Of a DNA stretch of 64,000 nt, positions 1-12,270 are shown piece after piece. Below the pieces are notes generated by a model. It worked only from the letters and a program-made list of their open reading frames with translations. It was not told where the DNA came from and did no database searches. This DNA is from Parus major (taxonomy: Eukaryota > Chordata > Aves > Passeriformes > Paridae): assembly GCF_001522545.3 (NCBI RefSeq), contig NC_031782.1:15579183-15643182 (forward strand). Reading direction: 5' to 3'. How positions within the stretch are numbered: the first letter of the stretch is position 1; every line of letters starts with the position of its first letter. The translations under genes were made by a program, and so were the position numbers.

Positions 1-129
1 GAGATGAATGTGAGGAAATGTGGGCAGGAGGAAAATCTGAGCAGGAAAACAGGAGGCATTGGGAGCCTTGCCAGCAGTGGGAGTTTGCAGGAGCTGGAAA
101 CCCTCTGGGTGCTCTTCCTGGAGCATCCA

Positions 130-500
130 GCCCTGGGGTCCCAGCCCAGGAAGGAGCTGGAGCTGCTGGAAGGGTTCCAGAGAGGCCACGGGGATGCTTC
201 AGGGCTGGAGCCCCTCTGGAGCCAGGCTGGGAAAGCTGGGAATGTTCACCTGGAGAAGGCTCCAGGGAGAGCTCAGAGCCCCTTGAAGGGTCTGAAGGGG
301 CTCCAGGAGAGCTGGAGAGGGACTGGGGACAAGGGCTGGAGGGACAGGACCCAGGGAATGGCAGAGTTGGATGGGATATCGGGCAGGAATTGTTCCCTGG
401 CAGGATGGGCAGGCCCTGGCACAGGGTGCCCAGAGCAGCTGGGGCTGTCCCTGGATCCCTGGGAGTGCCCAAGGCCAGGCTGGATGGGGTTTGGAGCCCA
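130..500 (+). mobile_element. CR1 LINE 3' fragment
   Basis: The stretch follows the CR1 3' region in sense orientation: a copy of the GGAGAGGGACT segment near 315, then GCCCAGAGCAGCTGGGGCTG near 427 and CCAAGGCCAGGCTGGA near 470. The usual CR1 terminus is missing and a short tandem repeat follows at once. The left boundary is approximate. Confidence 0.8.
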
Positions 501-596
501 ATCTAACCTTCTTAAAATCTCATCCAACCTTCCTAAAATCCAATCTAACCTTCCTAAAATCCAGCCTAACCTTCCTAAAAGCCAACCTAACCCTGC
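499..596 (+). repeat. 20-21 bp minisatellite, about 4.5 copies
   Basis: The unit is close to CCAATCTAACCTTCCTAAAAT, with single-base differences between copies. It starts where the CR1 homology stops. Confidence 0.85.
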
Positions 597-1017
597 CCTC
601 GTTAGGAGATCTCAGCCTGGTCCTTTATCAGGGCCAGGAATGGATTTATAAAGATCTCCAGGAGTTGAGGAGGAGGAAGGAGAATCTCAAGGTGCCAACT
701 CCAGACTGGTTGCACACACCTGGGCATGGAAGATGCTTCCAGAAAGATCCTCAGCCAGGGCTGGATGAATCAGCAAGGCCAGAATCATCATCCATCCCAG
801 AGGGCAGCCTGAGTGCATCTGAAGTGGGTAAAAATAGCACTCTGATCAATTAAAAGGGAAAAAAAATTACAGGAGCAGCCATTTCCAAGGTGTTCCATCC
901 TCCCTGTGCTTCTCCAGCCTCGTTGGGAACAGCACTGGATTTATTTTCCACTCCCCCATTTCTCCTTTGAGGTCTTGGCTCATCCCTGGGTCAGGATTCA
1001 ACCACAGGGGCCTGCTC
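597..1017. other. No gene seen
   Basis: Unique-looking sequence. I find no exon, RNA gene or recognised repeat. Confidence 0.5.
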
Positions 1018-1712
1018 TCCCCATCCCCATCCCCATCCCATCCCCATCCCCATCCCCATCCNNNNNNNNNNNNNNNNNNNNNNNNNNNNNNNNNNNNNNN
1101 NNNNNNNNNNNNNNNNNNNNNNNNNNNNNNNNNNNNNNNNNNNNNNNNNNNNNNNNNNNNNNNNNNNNNNNNNNNNNNNNNNNNNNNNNNNNNNNNNNNN
1201 NNNNNNNNNNNNNNNNNNNNNNNNNNNNNNNNNNNNNNNNNNNNNNNNNNNNNNNNNNNNNNNNNNNNNNNNNNNNNNNNNNNNNNNNNNNNNNNNNNNN
1301 NNNNNNNNNNNNNNNNNNNNNNNNNNNNNNNNNNNNNNNNNNNNNNNNNNNNNNNNNNNNNNNNNNNNNNNNNNNNNNNNNNNNNNNNNNNNNNNNNNNN
1401 NNNNNNNNNNNNNNNNNNNNNNNNNNNNNNNNNNNNNNNNNNNNNNNNNNNNNNNNNNNNNNNNNNNNNNNNNNNNNNNNNNNNNNNNNNNNNNNNNNNN
1501 NNNNNNNNNNNNNNNNNNNNNNNNNNNNNNNNNNNNNNNNNNNNNNNNNNNNNNNNNNNNNNNNNNNNNNNNNNNNNNNNNNNNNNNNNNNNNNNNNNNN
1601 NNNNNNNNNNNNNNNNNNNNNNNNNNNNNNNNNNNNNCATCCTCATCCTCATCCCCATCCTCATCCTCATCCTCATCCCCATCCTCATCCCCATCCCATC
1701 CCCATCCCATCC
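1018..1712 (+). repeat. CCCCAT/CCTCAT hexamer array with gap
   Basis: CCCCAT repeats lead into 576 N (1062-1637) and CCTCAT/CCCCAT repeats follow. The gap therefore hides more of the same array, and the complementary strand would be G-rich. Reading frames through it are artefacts. Confidence 0.95.
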
Positions 1713-2375
1713 CCAATATCCCCCAGAGAGGCTAAACAGGACTGGGAAAACTGAAAATCCTTCTGCAGGAGACATTTTTTTTTATTATTTTAGTTCTGAC
1801 AATTTCGATTTGACTTCTTGTGCTTCAGAGAAGGAAAAATAAAATCACAATGAGATTTTCCTACTGACACTGCACAGCCAAAATTTCTATTTCTTTTTGC
1901 AACTTAAACGTGTCCAGAGGAAATGACTTTTTCCACTGGACTTTTCCCATTTCAAACACCAGATTTCTCCAATGTGGACAACCCAGGATTTCTGTTAAAA
2001 ATCCAGGACAACTGAGACCCTCTGAGGATATTTTTGGGAAGATAAATAGGGAGCTCTTAAATCTTCCTTTTTCCTGCTTTTAAAAAAAGCAGGATGGGGG
2101 TGTGAAGCCAAGCAACCGCATTTCTGAATGGGAACAAGGGCAGGGAACAGAGATTTTCTAGAACATATATATAGAAAGAAAAATATTGCTTGGATCTTCA
2201 AAATCCATCAAGTCTAAAATTCCCTCATCCAGATCCCCCTGCATTGAAATGTGATGATAAAATTGCTTCCCTACAGGAATAGAGTCAGATAATCTGGAAT
2301 TTTAGGGAACAAAGCTGGAATTCAGCAGCCCAAGGGGAATAATTGCTGTCCAAGGAGGTGAAAAGTCACTGGTAA
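1713..2375. other. No gene seen
   Basis: Moderately AT-rich sequence without recognisable exons. Confidence 0.45.
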
Positions 2376-3167
2376 CTTCTTTTCTTTTTTCTCTTTTCTT
2401 TTTCTTTTCTTTTTCTTTTTTATTCTCTCATTTTTTACTATTTTCTTTTTTCTTTTATTTTCTCTTTTATTTTCTTTTTTTCTATTTTATTTATTTTATT
2501 TTCTCTTCTCTTTTATTTTTTCTTTATTTTNNNNNNNNNNNNNNNNNNNNNNNNNNNNNNNNNNNNNNNNNNNNNNNNNNNNNNNNNNNNNNNNNNNNNN
2601 NNNNNNNNNNNNNNNNNNNNNNNNNNNNNNNNNNNNNNNNNNNNNNNNNNNNNNNNNNNNNNNNNNNNNNNNNNNNNNNNNNNNNNNNNNNNNNNNNNNN
2701 NNNNNNNNNNNNNNNNNNNNNNNNNNNNNNNNNNNNNNNNNNNNNNNNNNNNNNNNNNNNNNNNNNNNNNNNNNNNNNNNNNNNNNNNNNNNNNNNNNNN
2801 NNNNNNNTTTTTGTTTCATTTTCTCTTTTTTTTTCTTTTATTTTCTCTATTCTTCTATTTTATTTATTTTTTCTCTTTTCTTTTTTTTTTCTCCTCTCTT
2901 CTCTCTCTCCTTTTTTACTCTTTTCTTTTTTATTTTATTTTCTCTTTTCTTTTTTCTATTTTATTTATTTTATTTTCTCTTTTAATTTTTCTTTCTTTTC
3001 TTTTTTCTTTTCTCTTTTTTTTTCTCTTCTTTTTTTTTTCTTTTATTTTCTATTTTATTTTCTTTTTTCTACTTTATCTTTTCTTTTCTCTTCTTTTCTC
3101 TTTTTTTCTTTTCTCTTTTTTATCTTTTCTCTTTCTCTCTCTGTCTGTCTCTCTCTTTTTCTTTCAA
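2376..3167 (+). repeat. Polypyrimidine (CTTTT)n tract with gap
   Basis: About 790 bases of almost pure pyrimidine on this strand, mainly CTTTT and ATTTT units, ending in CTCTCTGTCTGTCTCTC. It contains 277 N at 2531-2807. Confidence 0.95.
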
Positions 3168-3765
3168 CACCAGAGACCATTCCCAGGAAAGCAGGATGGG
3201 GAAGAAAAGGAGACTTTGGAAATGAAGCCCCGGGCGGAGCAGCAAGAAGAGATTTCCCAATCCCTTTTCCTTGGGAAAGCTGCCAAGTCCAGGCCTAAGA
3301 CTAACCCCGAGCCCACAGTGCCCTAAGCCACACATCTCTAAACCTGATCCTAAACCGGCCCCGTGCTGTGTGTGACACTGGGAAGTGATTAGGGGAGTTA
3401 ATTACACCTTTAATTACAACTGCTGGGAACGCTCCTCTCCCTTTTCCTGCCCTTTCTTTGTGCTCTCACCTCACCCCAGGAGCCTCCCACACAACACCAG
3501 GGGACAAGGGTCATTAAAACCAGTCCTAAACATCACCCGGGGCTGAGCTCAACGGGTAATTAGCGCTGCCACTTCTGCTCCTAATCAAAGCCTGCCCCAA
3601 TCAACGCTTCCAGCCTCGGGACTGACAATGGGAGACTTCAAAGAGTGGGGGAAGGAGCTGGGGAAGGGGATTATTGAGGGATGCTCCTGCTCTTCCTCAC
3701 CCCAGGGGGCCACTGGAGAGTTTCCCTTTCGCTTTTTTCTCTTTTCTCCGATTTATTCCTCCTCC
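3168..3765. other. No gene seen
   Basis: Mixed-composition sequence with no exon recognised on either strand. Confidence 0.45.
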
Positions 3766-3767
3766 CC

Positions 3768-4305
3768 ATGATAGTAAAAGGTTTTAAAATCATAGAAAAT
3801 TCGGGGACTTAGAAAGAAAGTTAGGCTTGGCAAGCCCTGGGAAAAGTGTTAAAAGTAAGCCCTGGGAAATGTTAGGCCTTGCTAAAGATCAGGTGAAACT
3901 GCACCTGTGGAGTCAGAAAATGATAAATTATATAATTGGTAGATATGATTAGATAAAATTACTGTTTAAAGAATCATGAGAAACTATGTTAGGGGGCTGA
4001 GTGGGATCACAAGAAATCCATGCTTGGGTAAAATCAATGTATACAATGGAACAATGCAAGTTTAATAATTAATATGTAAGTTATATAATGATAGAGTATA
4101 AAACATGTTCAGCTCAAAATCAAGGCAGGTCAGATTTGGGTCTGTGTACCCCTGACACCCAGAGCTCTTCATAAAGCACCTTCATATAATCAGATATAAC
4201 CTGAAAATGGGATTTCTCCCCGCTGTGGTTGATGTTCAGCACAAGCAGCAGACTCTGAGGATAAATTTGTGTGAGTGAGCCGGGCTGGGCCCCTTCAGTC
4301 CGACA
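3768..4305 (+). mobile_element. Candidate solo LTR of an endogenous retrovirus
   Basis: An AT-rich block that contrasts with its flanks, beginning TG and ending CA at the proposed limits, with a TATAAAA box at 4097-4103 followed by an R/U5-like GC-richer part. No gag, pol or env reading frame adjoins it. I see no clear target-site duplication, so the boundaries and class are inference. Confidence 0.45.
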
Positions 4306-4427
4306 CAAGGGGAAAGGCAGAGATGCTGCAAGGAGCGTGGAGGGGAAGTGGAGTGGGGGAAAAAGCAGGGAGAAATGCAGTTTTTCTCTTAGGAGAAGGT
4401 GCTGTGATCTCTGTTTGAAGGAAAAGT

Positions 4428-4750
4428 CTCACAGAGTCCCAGAATAGGTTGTTCAGCCTGGTTTTGGACACTTCCAGGGATCCAGGGACAGCCCCAGCTG
4501 CTCTGGGCACCCTCAGGGCCTCCCCACCCTCCCAGGCAAGGATTTCTTCCCTACATCCAGTCTGAATCCTCCCAGTTTTAGTTAAAATCATGAGCCCTTG
4601 TCCTGTCACTCCATCCCTTATCCCAAGTCTCCTGATACCCTTTTAGGTCCTGGAAAAGGCTCTGAGGTGTCCCCAGAGCCTCCTTTTCTCCAGGCTGAAC
4701 AATCCCAGTTCCCTCAGCCTTCCCTCATAGGAGAAGTGCTCCATCCATGG
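4428..4750 (-). mobile_element. CR1 LINE fragment, antisense to plus strand
   Basis: It reads as the reverse complement of the CR1 3' region: CACTTCCAGGGATCCAGGGA near 4469, then CTTTTCTCCAGGCTGAACAA near 4683 and CTCATAGGAGAAGTGCTCCA near 4724. Confidence 0.85.
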
Positions 4751-4778
4751 ATTCCTTCAGTGAGATAACCTCTTTAAA

Positions 4779-5082
4779 AAGAGTAAAAAACCCCAAATTT
4801 TCCCAACTGGGTGATTAAGATTCTTGTGATAGCCAAAGTATTTGATTAAAAGGTTTCAGCAGCCTCGTGACCCCCTGAGTTCTCCTGGTTGCCTCTCCCT
4901 GCCACCTATTTTACATATTGTATTTTCCTAGCTGTGTTGCATTCAAAATCCTCAAAGAAATAACAGTATTTTGTATTAAAACCTGAATATTTCACTCACA
5001 GACCTCCTGAAAATTATTGCCAGTGCCACACACAATGATGGAATTGTACAGGTTTGAAAAAAAGAGATTTACTTAAATCAAT
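4779..5082 (+). repeat. Outlying copy of the 8.1-9.4 kb tandem repeat
   Basis: This segment is closely similar to 8063-8340. Shared landmarks are ACTGGGTGATTAA, TTCTTGTGATAGCCAAA, CAGCAGCCTCGTGACC and AACAGTATTTTGTATTAAAA, in the same order and orientation. It carries only about the first 300 bases of that sequence. Confidence 0.85.
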
Positions 5083-7335
5083 GCACAGGTGAAATCCACC
5101 CTGACACATCCACAAAAGCCACCTGCACATCCCAGCTCAGTGTGAGACACCAAAACCCAAGGGATTTATGGAATTCATGGGGGGAAAAGCTTCAGGAAAG
5201 CTCTGGAAGAGCGAATGAGAGGTGCACAACATCACCACAGCCCCAAAATTCTCCCTGTCCTGGTTAATGCCCGTCCTCTGTGTGGCAGAGGAGTGAGGCT
5301 GGCACAGACAGCCCTTCCCTGGGAGCTTGGATAATCCCACCAGTATTCCTGGGAATCTCATTTGGAAAACATTCCCACCTTCCCTCGATCCTCAGAGGGG
5401 GACGGGGCACAGAGAACTCAGCAGCTCAGCCTGGGCTGGAGCCAGCAGGAATGGGGGCTGTGCCCATCCTGGGGTGCCCACAAAAGACAAAATCTGCACC
5501 CCGAGCACGGTTTAGGGTCCTGATTTAGGATTTTAGCTTTTATATTTTTCATACATTTATAATCCTGCAGTTCTTTGGTGCAGAACTCTAAATTCCACAT
5601 GGAATGTCAGCTTCCCCATTTTGGACACAATTCCTCTCCAGGCCTGGGAATGAAGGACACCTCGCTGCCTGAGAGATGGAAACAAAGTGAATTTTGGGGG
5701 GCGCAAACTTGGGGTAAATGATTTCATTACCTGGAATTGGGAGATTCACCCCCAATATGCAAATGCACCAAACCTATAAAAGTTTATAAAAGCTCTCCAT
5801 TTTTAAGTGTCACCCCCGGGAGCAGCTTTTTCTGCCCAAAATGTACCTGAAAGCTTTTTAATGAATAGAAATGAACATTCAATTAATAGAAATCAATCAA
5901 ACACAAATGAAATAATTCTCTCTGACCTCTCTTTTTAGGAGAGCCCCAAAAACGCACGGCGGGAAGGGGGAAATCATCCCGGAAAGCCAAAGTGGGGGGG
6001 CTGCTCCCCCTCGGCAGCTCCTGGAGCAGCTCCTGCCCGGTAACAAGGCAGGGGAGGGCGAGCATCCCTCCCTCGGAGCTGCCCTATGGCTGGGCTGCCT
6101 CTCCGAGCCTCCCTGGCGCCTGGGGCTCCAGCACGGAATCACTGACCTATTTTCATCCAGGCAGGCGCAAGATCACAGCCAAAGGCAGCTTTAGCTGGGG
6201 ATATTTAAAGGAAAAGTGGCTCTGAGTGCTGTGAGTGTCCCCAGGAAGCTCAGGGGATCCGCTGGTGGCTGTTTTAGCGGCCGGGAGCATCCTCGAGTGT
6301 GGCTGCGGGAAGGGGATGGAGCAGCCGGGTGAAAACTGAGCAAAAAAACTCAGCTGAGCTGCAAAACCGGGGTTTTAGGAAAGGAATAAAAGAGTCTGGG
6401 ATTGGACTGGGTGTAGAGGAGGCACAGGGAGAAGCAGGATGAGGAAGGTTCGTGGGATGGTCGCAGAGGGATCTCTGCTCCCCCTGGCTCTGATGGATGA
6501 GCTGCCTGAGCAGACCCAGCTAAAGCAGCCAGCTCTCCCAGGGATCTTTCGTTCAAGTTTGCTGATGGGCTTGGCCCAAATTTGGAAGTGTTTAATCCAC
6601 ACCTCGGGCAGGTTTTGGAGCTGTTGAAAGTTTGTTTGATACGCTGATTATGGCTGTGCACACTCCTCTAAAGGTGAGGGCCCAGCACTTCGGCTCTCAG
6701 GTATGAGATGCCACAAAAAACCCTCCCCAAACCCTTAAACCGCACTCCTTAGGCTGGAAAACACCCAGACAATTCCCAGGAAGCCTTTGGAAGCTCGCAA
6801 ACCCCTCAAGGCAAGGAGAGATGTGCTGTGCTCCTCACAGGGTGCAGAGAGGCACAGAAAGGCTCCCACAAATGGGGACAATGACAGGAATTGCTCATCA
6901 GCGATCCTGGGATGCTCCACATGGCCGAGGAAAGGTTCTGATGCCAGGATTTGTTGGTCGTGGACACCTGGGGCGACCACCACCCCCATCCCGAACGTGA
7001 AGCAGGAAGGAAAAAAAAAATCATTAAAGAAAAAAGAACAAGGACGGATCTCGGTGTCCTGAACAATGAAAACAGGAAAGTCCCTGTGGGCTGGGGAGCC
7101 TGGCAAGGGCTGAAAGCTGAGCTCCATCCTGTTCCCAGGCAGCTCGGGGGGATCTGCTCAGCCTCCTGTGGGGACAGGGGTTAAAAAAAGCACCGTGGCA
7201 GCTGCAGCATCCTGTGCTGGGGAGGGATGCAGGGATGGAGGGAGGGGGACAGCACCCAGCCCTGGGGGCTGCCAGGGGGGCTCCAAGCAGCATTCCAGCT
7301 GGAATTCCACCTCCCCCCTGCGCCAATCCTGCCCT
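5083..7335. other. No gene seen (2.2 kb)
   Basis: Several short open frames exist on both strands, but none has splice context or recognisable protein similarity. The stretch around 6135-6230 looks less repetitive and could be conserved noncoding sequence; that is a guess from composition only. Confidence 0.4.
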
Positions 7336-7797
7336 CCCTGCCCTGCAGCCCCTCTCCCTGGGCATTCCAGCCCCTCTCCCTGGCTATTCCAGCCCCTCTC
7401 CCTGGGCATTCCATCCTCTCTCCCTGGGCATTCCAGCCCCTCTCCCTGGCTATTCCATCCCCTCTCCCTGGCTATTCCATCCCCTCTCCCTGGCTATTCC
7501 AGCCCCTCTTCCTGGGCATTCCAGCCCCTCTCCCTGGCTATTCCATCCCCTCTCCCTGGCTATTCCATCCCCTCTCCCTGGCTATTCCATCCCCTCTCCC
7601 TGGCTATTCCANNNNNNNNNNNNNNNNNNNNNNNNNNNNNNNNNNNNNNNNNNNNNNNNNNNNNNNNNNNNNNNNNNNNNNNNNNNNNNNNNNNNNNNNN
7701 NNNNNNNNNNNNNNNNNNCCCCTCTCCCTGGGCATTCCATCCCCTCTCCCTGGCTATTCCAGCCCCTCTCCCTGGGTGTTCCAGCCCCTCTCCAGCC
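7336..7797 (+). repeat. 22-bp minisatellite with gap
   Basis: Tandem units of the form GCATTCCAGCCCCTCTCCCTGG alternate with a variant containing CTATTCCATC. There are 107 N at 7612-7718 inside the array. Because 22 is not a multiple of three, the array is open in several frames without being coding. Confidence 0.95.
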
Positions 7798-8062
7798 GCA
7801 CATCCCGCCCTGGCTCCCCAAAATCCACATCCGAGCTCTCCCTCGGCGCATCCCGCATCCCCCCAGCCCATCCTCCCTCCCCCCCGCGCTGACCTTTTTA
7901 TTTTCTGCGTCAGGAACATAAAATGGAGACTGCAGGGAAAGGGAATATTTCCCTAAAATGGCTGAGGGAGAAGCAGGATTTGCACAGCAGTGCGTGAGCA
8001 CCCTCTGCTGCTGGATGGGCCTGGAGCTCTCCAGCCCTGCTCCAGCCCCACCGGCTCCAGCC

Positions 8063-9480
8063 AGAAAAAAACCCCCAAATTTTCCTAACTGGGTGATTAA
8101 AATTCTTGTGATAGCCAAAATATTTGATTAAAAAGCTTCAGCAGCCTCGTGACCCCCAGAGCTCTCCTGCTTGCCTCTCCCTGCTGATTATTTTACACTT
8201 GTATTTTCCTTGCTGTGGTACCTTCAAAATCCTCAAAAAAATAACAGTATTTTGTATTAAAACCTGAATATTTCATTCACACAGCTCCTAAAAATTATTT
8301 CCAGCGCCACACACGATGATAGAATTTTCCAGGTTTGAAAAAACCCACGAAATTTCATTTATTTGAAGTTCCACATTCGGATAAGCTCCCAAAACTTGGT
8401 GTTTTCTCTCATGGGATGGAAAAAAGGGTTAAAGATGGATACGAGGGGTCACCTGAAATGGGGTGACCGCGTGTGGTCCCTTGGAAAGGTTTAGGGATAA
8501 AAGGGAACATCCCTGAATATCCAGCTCTTAAGCCAGGATTGTGTCAGTGAAGGGCCAAATCCTGCTGGGTCTGAGGCTGAAATTCTCTTTACTTAAAATT
8601 TTTCAGCAGCCTCGTCACCCCCTGAGCTCCCCTGCTCGCCTCTCCCTCCCCTTTTACACTTCTGTTTTCCTTACATTTAAAACCCTCAGGAAAAGGAGAG
8701 TATTTTGTATTAAATCCAGCGTATGTCACACCCACAGCTCCTAAAAATTATTGCCCGTGCCCCACACAATTATATAATTTTACAGGTTTTAAAAAAACTT
8801 TATATTTCAATTTTTATTTTTTTTAAAAAGTTCCACATTAGGATGAGCATCCAAAACTTTGTGTTTTCTCTTGTGGGATGGGAGAAAGGGTTGAAGGTGG
8901 ATATGAGGGGGAAATCAGCTTTGAGTTGGGGTAACCTCATTTAGGATCAAATCCAGCTGGATCTGAGGCTGGAAATTCTTTTTGCTTAAAAATTCTGGTC
9001 TGAAATTCTTTTTGCTTAAAAATTTTGTCACCTCCTGAGCTCCCCTGGTTGCCTCTCCTTCCATTTTACACTTCTATTTCCCTTGCTGCACAAACATTCA
9101 AAATCCTCAGGAAAATGCCAGCAATTTGTATTAAAACCAAGATATTTTACACACACAACCCTTAAACGTTGATGCCACACTGCCCTACGTGGTGACATCT
9201 GAGAAATTTCATTAAATTTCATTTCTATTAAATTCCACCTTAGGATGAGCACCCGAAACTTGGTGTTTTCTCTTGTGGGATGGGAAAAAAGGGTTGAAGA
9301 TGGATATAAAGGGAGAAGCTGGAATGGGGTGAGCAGGTGTGGCCCTAGGAGAGGTTTTGGGATGAAGGGATCCATGGAAAACCCTGCAAGCTGCTCCCTG
9401 AGCGTTTCAAGGCAGGAATGGGCCAGGGTTCAAATCCAGCTGGATCTGAGGCTGAAATTTCCACGGAAATCTTGTGAATC
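8063..9480 (+). repeat. Tandem array of about three diverged 0.41-0.47 kb units
   Basis: The phrase (CAGCAGCCTCG)TCACCCCCTGAGCTC recurs near 8136, 8601 and 9023. A second landmark, TTCCACATT/CCTTAGGATGAGC followed by TGTTTTCTCTTGTGGGATGG, recurs near 8371, 8831 and 9233. A third, CAAATCCAGCTGGATCTGAGGCTG, closes the units near 8555, 8948 and 9432. No open frame survives across the copies. The family is unknown to me. Confidence 0.85.
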
Positions 9481-11639
9481 TTTTTCCCCTCAGGATCAGT
9501 TCAAAAAGGGCCAAAAACATCACTCAGGAAGGAGGTGAAAAAACCCATGAAAAAAATCCAGGTTCTCAGGATTTTTAAAAAATTTGGTTACGAATTTAAG
9601 AGCAGAGGGGATGAGCAAGAAAAGCAAGGGGGTTTAAAATCTGGAAGAGATGGATAAAGCAGTGATGGAGGTGATGGGAGGTAAAAGGAAGGAATTGAGC
9701 AGGAATTCTGAGCCCTGTGATGGGAGAGCAGGGCTGGGTGTGGGGTACGAGCTCCCACCGCCCTGCAAAGCTGCACAGGGAAAGCCCTTACATAACTTAT
9801 ATAACTTATATAACTTACATCACTTATATAACTGCAAAAATGCCTTTCCAGCGCTTTTTGTGGGGTCAGGGTGAGGCTGAGCCAGAGCTGGGCTCTGAGG
9901 TGATGCCTGGGGTGAATGGAGTGGAGAACACGCAGGATGGGACACCCAGGATGGGAGGCTCGGTTTTATTGCTGTTTTTATATATATATATATATAAAAT
10001 AAATAGGGGGAAGTCCCCCTGCGTGGCAGGGGACGAGTGAAGGTGGCACAGGGTCAGCAGGAGCTTGGCAGGGCAGTGGGGTTTGAGGAGAAGGTGTTTT
10101 TGCAGTGTTTCTGCATAAAAAAGGGGCATCAGGGGAGGAGGTGTGGGGACAACTCAGCCCGTGAGCAATGGGGGGATTGAAAGCACGGCAAAACCCGGCC
10201 CTGGGGCTCCAAACCCGGCTTATTCCAGCACATCCCGGTGACTCAGCCTGGCAGGGCTGGGACAGCACAAGGGACACATCGGGGTGGCCCAGGCTGGGCA
10301 GGCAGGATTGGGATAGCCCGGCACCGCCGGTGTGGGGGGCACCGGGGAGATGGGGGAGCCCCACGGCAGAGGGAATGCACGATCCCCGATTCCTGCTTCA
10401 TTTCATGGCACAAAACCCTGCGAACCCCCGCTCCTGCTCCCCAAATTCCCCGTGACGAAGCACCCTGAAGGCTGGGGACGTGCTTTGTGCGCACCCCCCT
10501 TTCCCCGGCAGCAGATGGAGACCCACTCCCGATTGTGTTCCCGTCACGGGCAGGAGAAAGAATGACAAATGTCCCAAAGAAAGCTCTTTGGGAGGACAAA
10601 AGCTCCTTGAAATAGGAGCTGAGCTGTTTTTTCCAGGGACGGAGGGAGGGGGGGAAGAAGAAAAAGGAGGAGGAGGAGGAGGAGGAGGGGGATGATGGAG
10701 GGGAGGGATGCGCACGCAGCCAGCACTTCCCGTCTTTGTCTGGAAAAGGAGGCCACGGGGGGAGCCGGGGGATGCAGGGGGGATGCAGGGGGGGATTCAG
10801 GGGAGGATTCAGGAGCCTCGTCAGCGCCACGTCAGGGGAGCAGCTGATCCCAGCTCCCAATCCGGGCGCGCTGAGCTCATCCCGGGAGCGGAGCCAGCGC
10901 GGCTCAACTGCGCACACCTGGCGGGTGAAAGCGACACTGCAGGGACAGCGACACAGCACGGGGGGCGAGGGGAAAACCCCCCGGCTGCACGGCAGGAACC
11001 CCCCCGACAGGAGCGTGAAGGAAGAAATCTATTGCAGAACTCCCTGGCCTAACTCAGGGTTCAGGCAGGGGCTTCTCAAAGTTTAAATCGCCCCCCAATA
11101 AATCACTCAATTGGGGTGATGCCCCGCTGAGAGAGTTTTGGGGAGTGTGGTGGGCACTGCAGGCAGGGCCGGGCTCCCAGTGGCTCCCAGTGGCTCCCAG
11201 TAAGGCCCAGGCAGCAGCACGAAGCCCACCAGGAACACCCCGGGTGCTCCTTGCAGTGGCAGCATCCTGGGACAGGCAGGAGCTGCAGCCCCAGCCCCGG
11301 GTGCAGGTGCCACCTGCAGCCCCCCAAAGGCGAGGACTGTCCCCAGGTGAAGCCACTGCAGTGATGGGGACAGCAGCAGCTCCTCACGCCCAAGGATTCC
11401 TCCCTGGGACGCAGCCTGACCTCACTCCCACTCGCTTTTCCACGAGTTAAAAGCACCAGGGAAACCCCTGGCTGCTCCAGGTGCCCCAGGGATCTGCTGA
11501 AATGGCAGGAGAAGAGCTGCTGGCCCTGAAACAGCAGGAAAAGTCAGCCCAAGACAAGCAGGTTTACCCCTGGTGTGAGGGGTAAACATTGAAAAGTCTG
11601 CAGAAAGTTTGGGAGGTGGGAAGAAATTCCCTCCAGGCT
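9481..11639. other. No gene seen; short simple repeats and a GC-rich patch
   Basis: It contains ATAACTT repeats at 9787-9832, a (TA)n run near 9978-10000 and a (GGA)n run at 10666-10690. A CpG-richer patch lies near 10790-10990. No exon or splice-site pair with recognisable protein was found, including no DIAPH1 exon, which would be the expected neighbour in the human order. Confidence 0.45.
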
Positions 11640-12270
11640 CTGATGAACATGGGTGTGTGAAAAATGAGGTTCACATATTTTTTATAGAATTAAAAAGTTT
11701 AATAAAAAGACAATTAGGAAATAAAAAGAAAGTAAAATATACAGATGTGGCTGGGTGTCTCTGCATTCAGCCAAGAGGGCACACCTTACTAACAAAGGAT
11801 TGTCCCTTAAAAACAGAACCCTACATATCCATAAATTCTCATACACAATTCAAACATTCTTCCTAGGATTTTTGGTGTTCCTCTGTGTAGTTTTTCCTTG
11901 CCTCCTTCCCAACAGATCAATCTTCTTGGTGCCACTGGGTTTTACATCCTTCAAAAACAGGTGCCATGAATTTTTCCTTTGGAGAGCTTGGAGGATTTCT
12001 TGTCTTCATCTGCACAAGATAATCTTAGGATGCAGGGGGGTCTCTGACTATTTTCTTTTTTAGTCTCTGGATTATATAAACAAAAAGTAGTTTGTGCTTT
12101 AATATCACGTTATAGCCTAACATATATATATTATACCACTGCTTCTAAGTTTCATCAATAACAGAAATAAAGGGAATTGTATTAATACAACTCAATTTTT
12201 TAATCTTATACATATAACTTTCATTATAATATTTGCAAAAAGCCAATAATACGATATGCATTTATAACAG
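11640..12270 (-). mobile_element. AT-rich inserted block, possible LTR remnant
   Basis: A 630-base AT-rich island in GC-rich surroundings. Read on the minus strand it has a TATATAATCC-like element, a promoter-like mid part and an ATTAAA near its end, resembling an LTR. No inverted TG...CA boundary or target duplication could be fixed. Confidence 0.3.

Noticed and set aside
867..1842. Open frames through the first gap
   Set aside because: They consist of N and hexamer repeat; not evidence of a gene.
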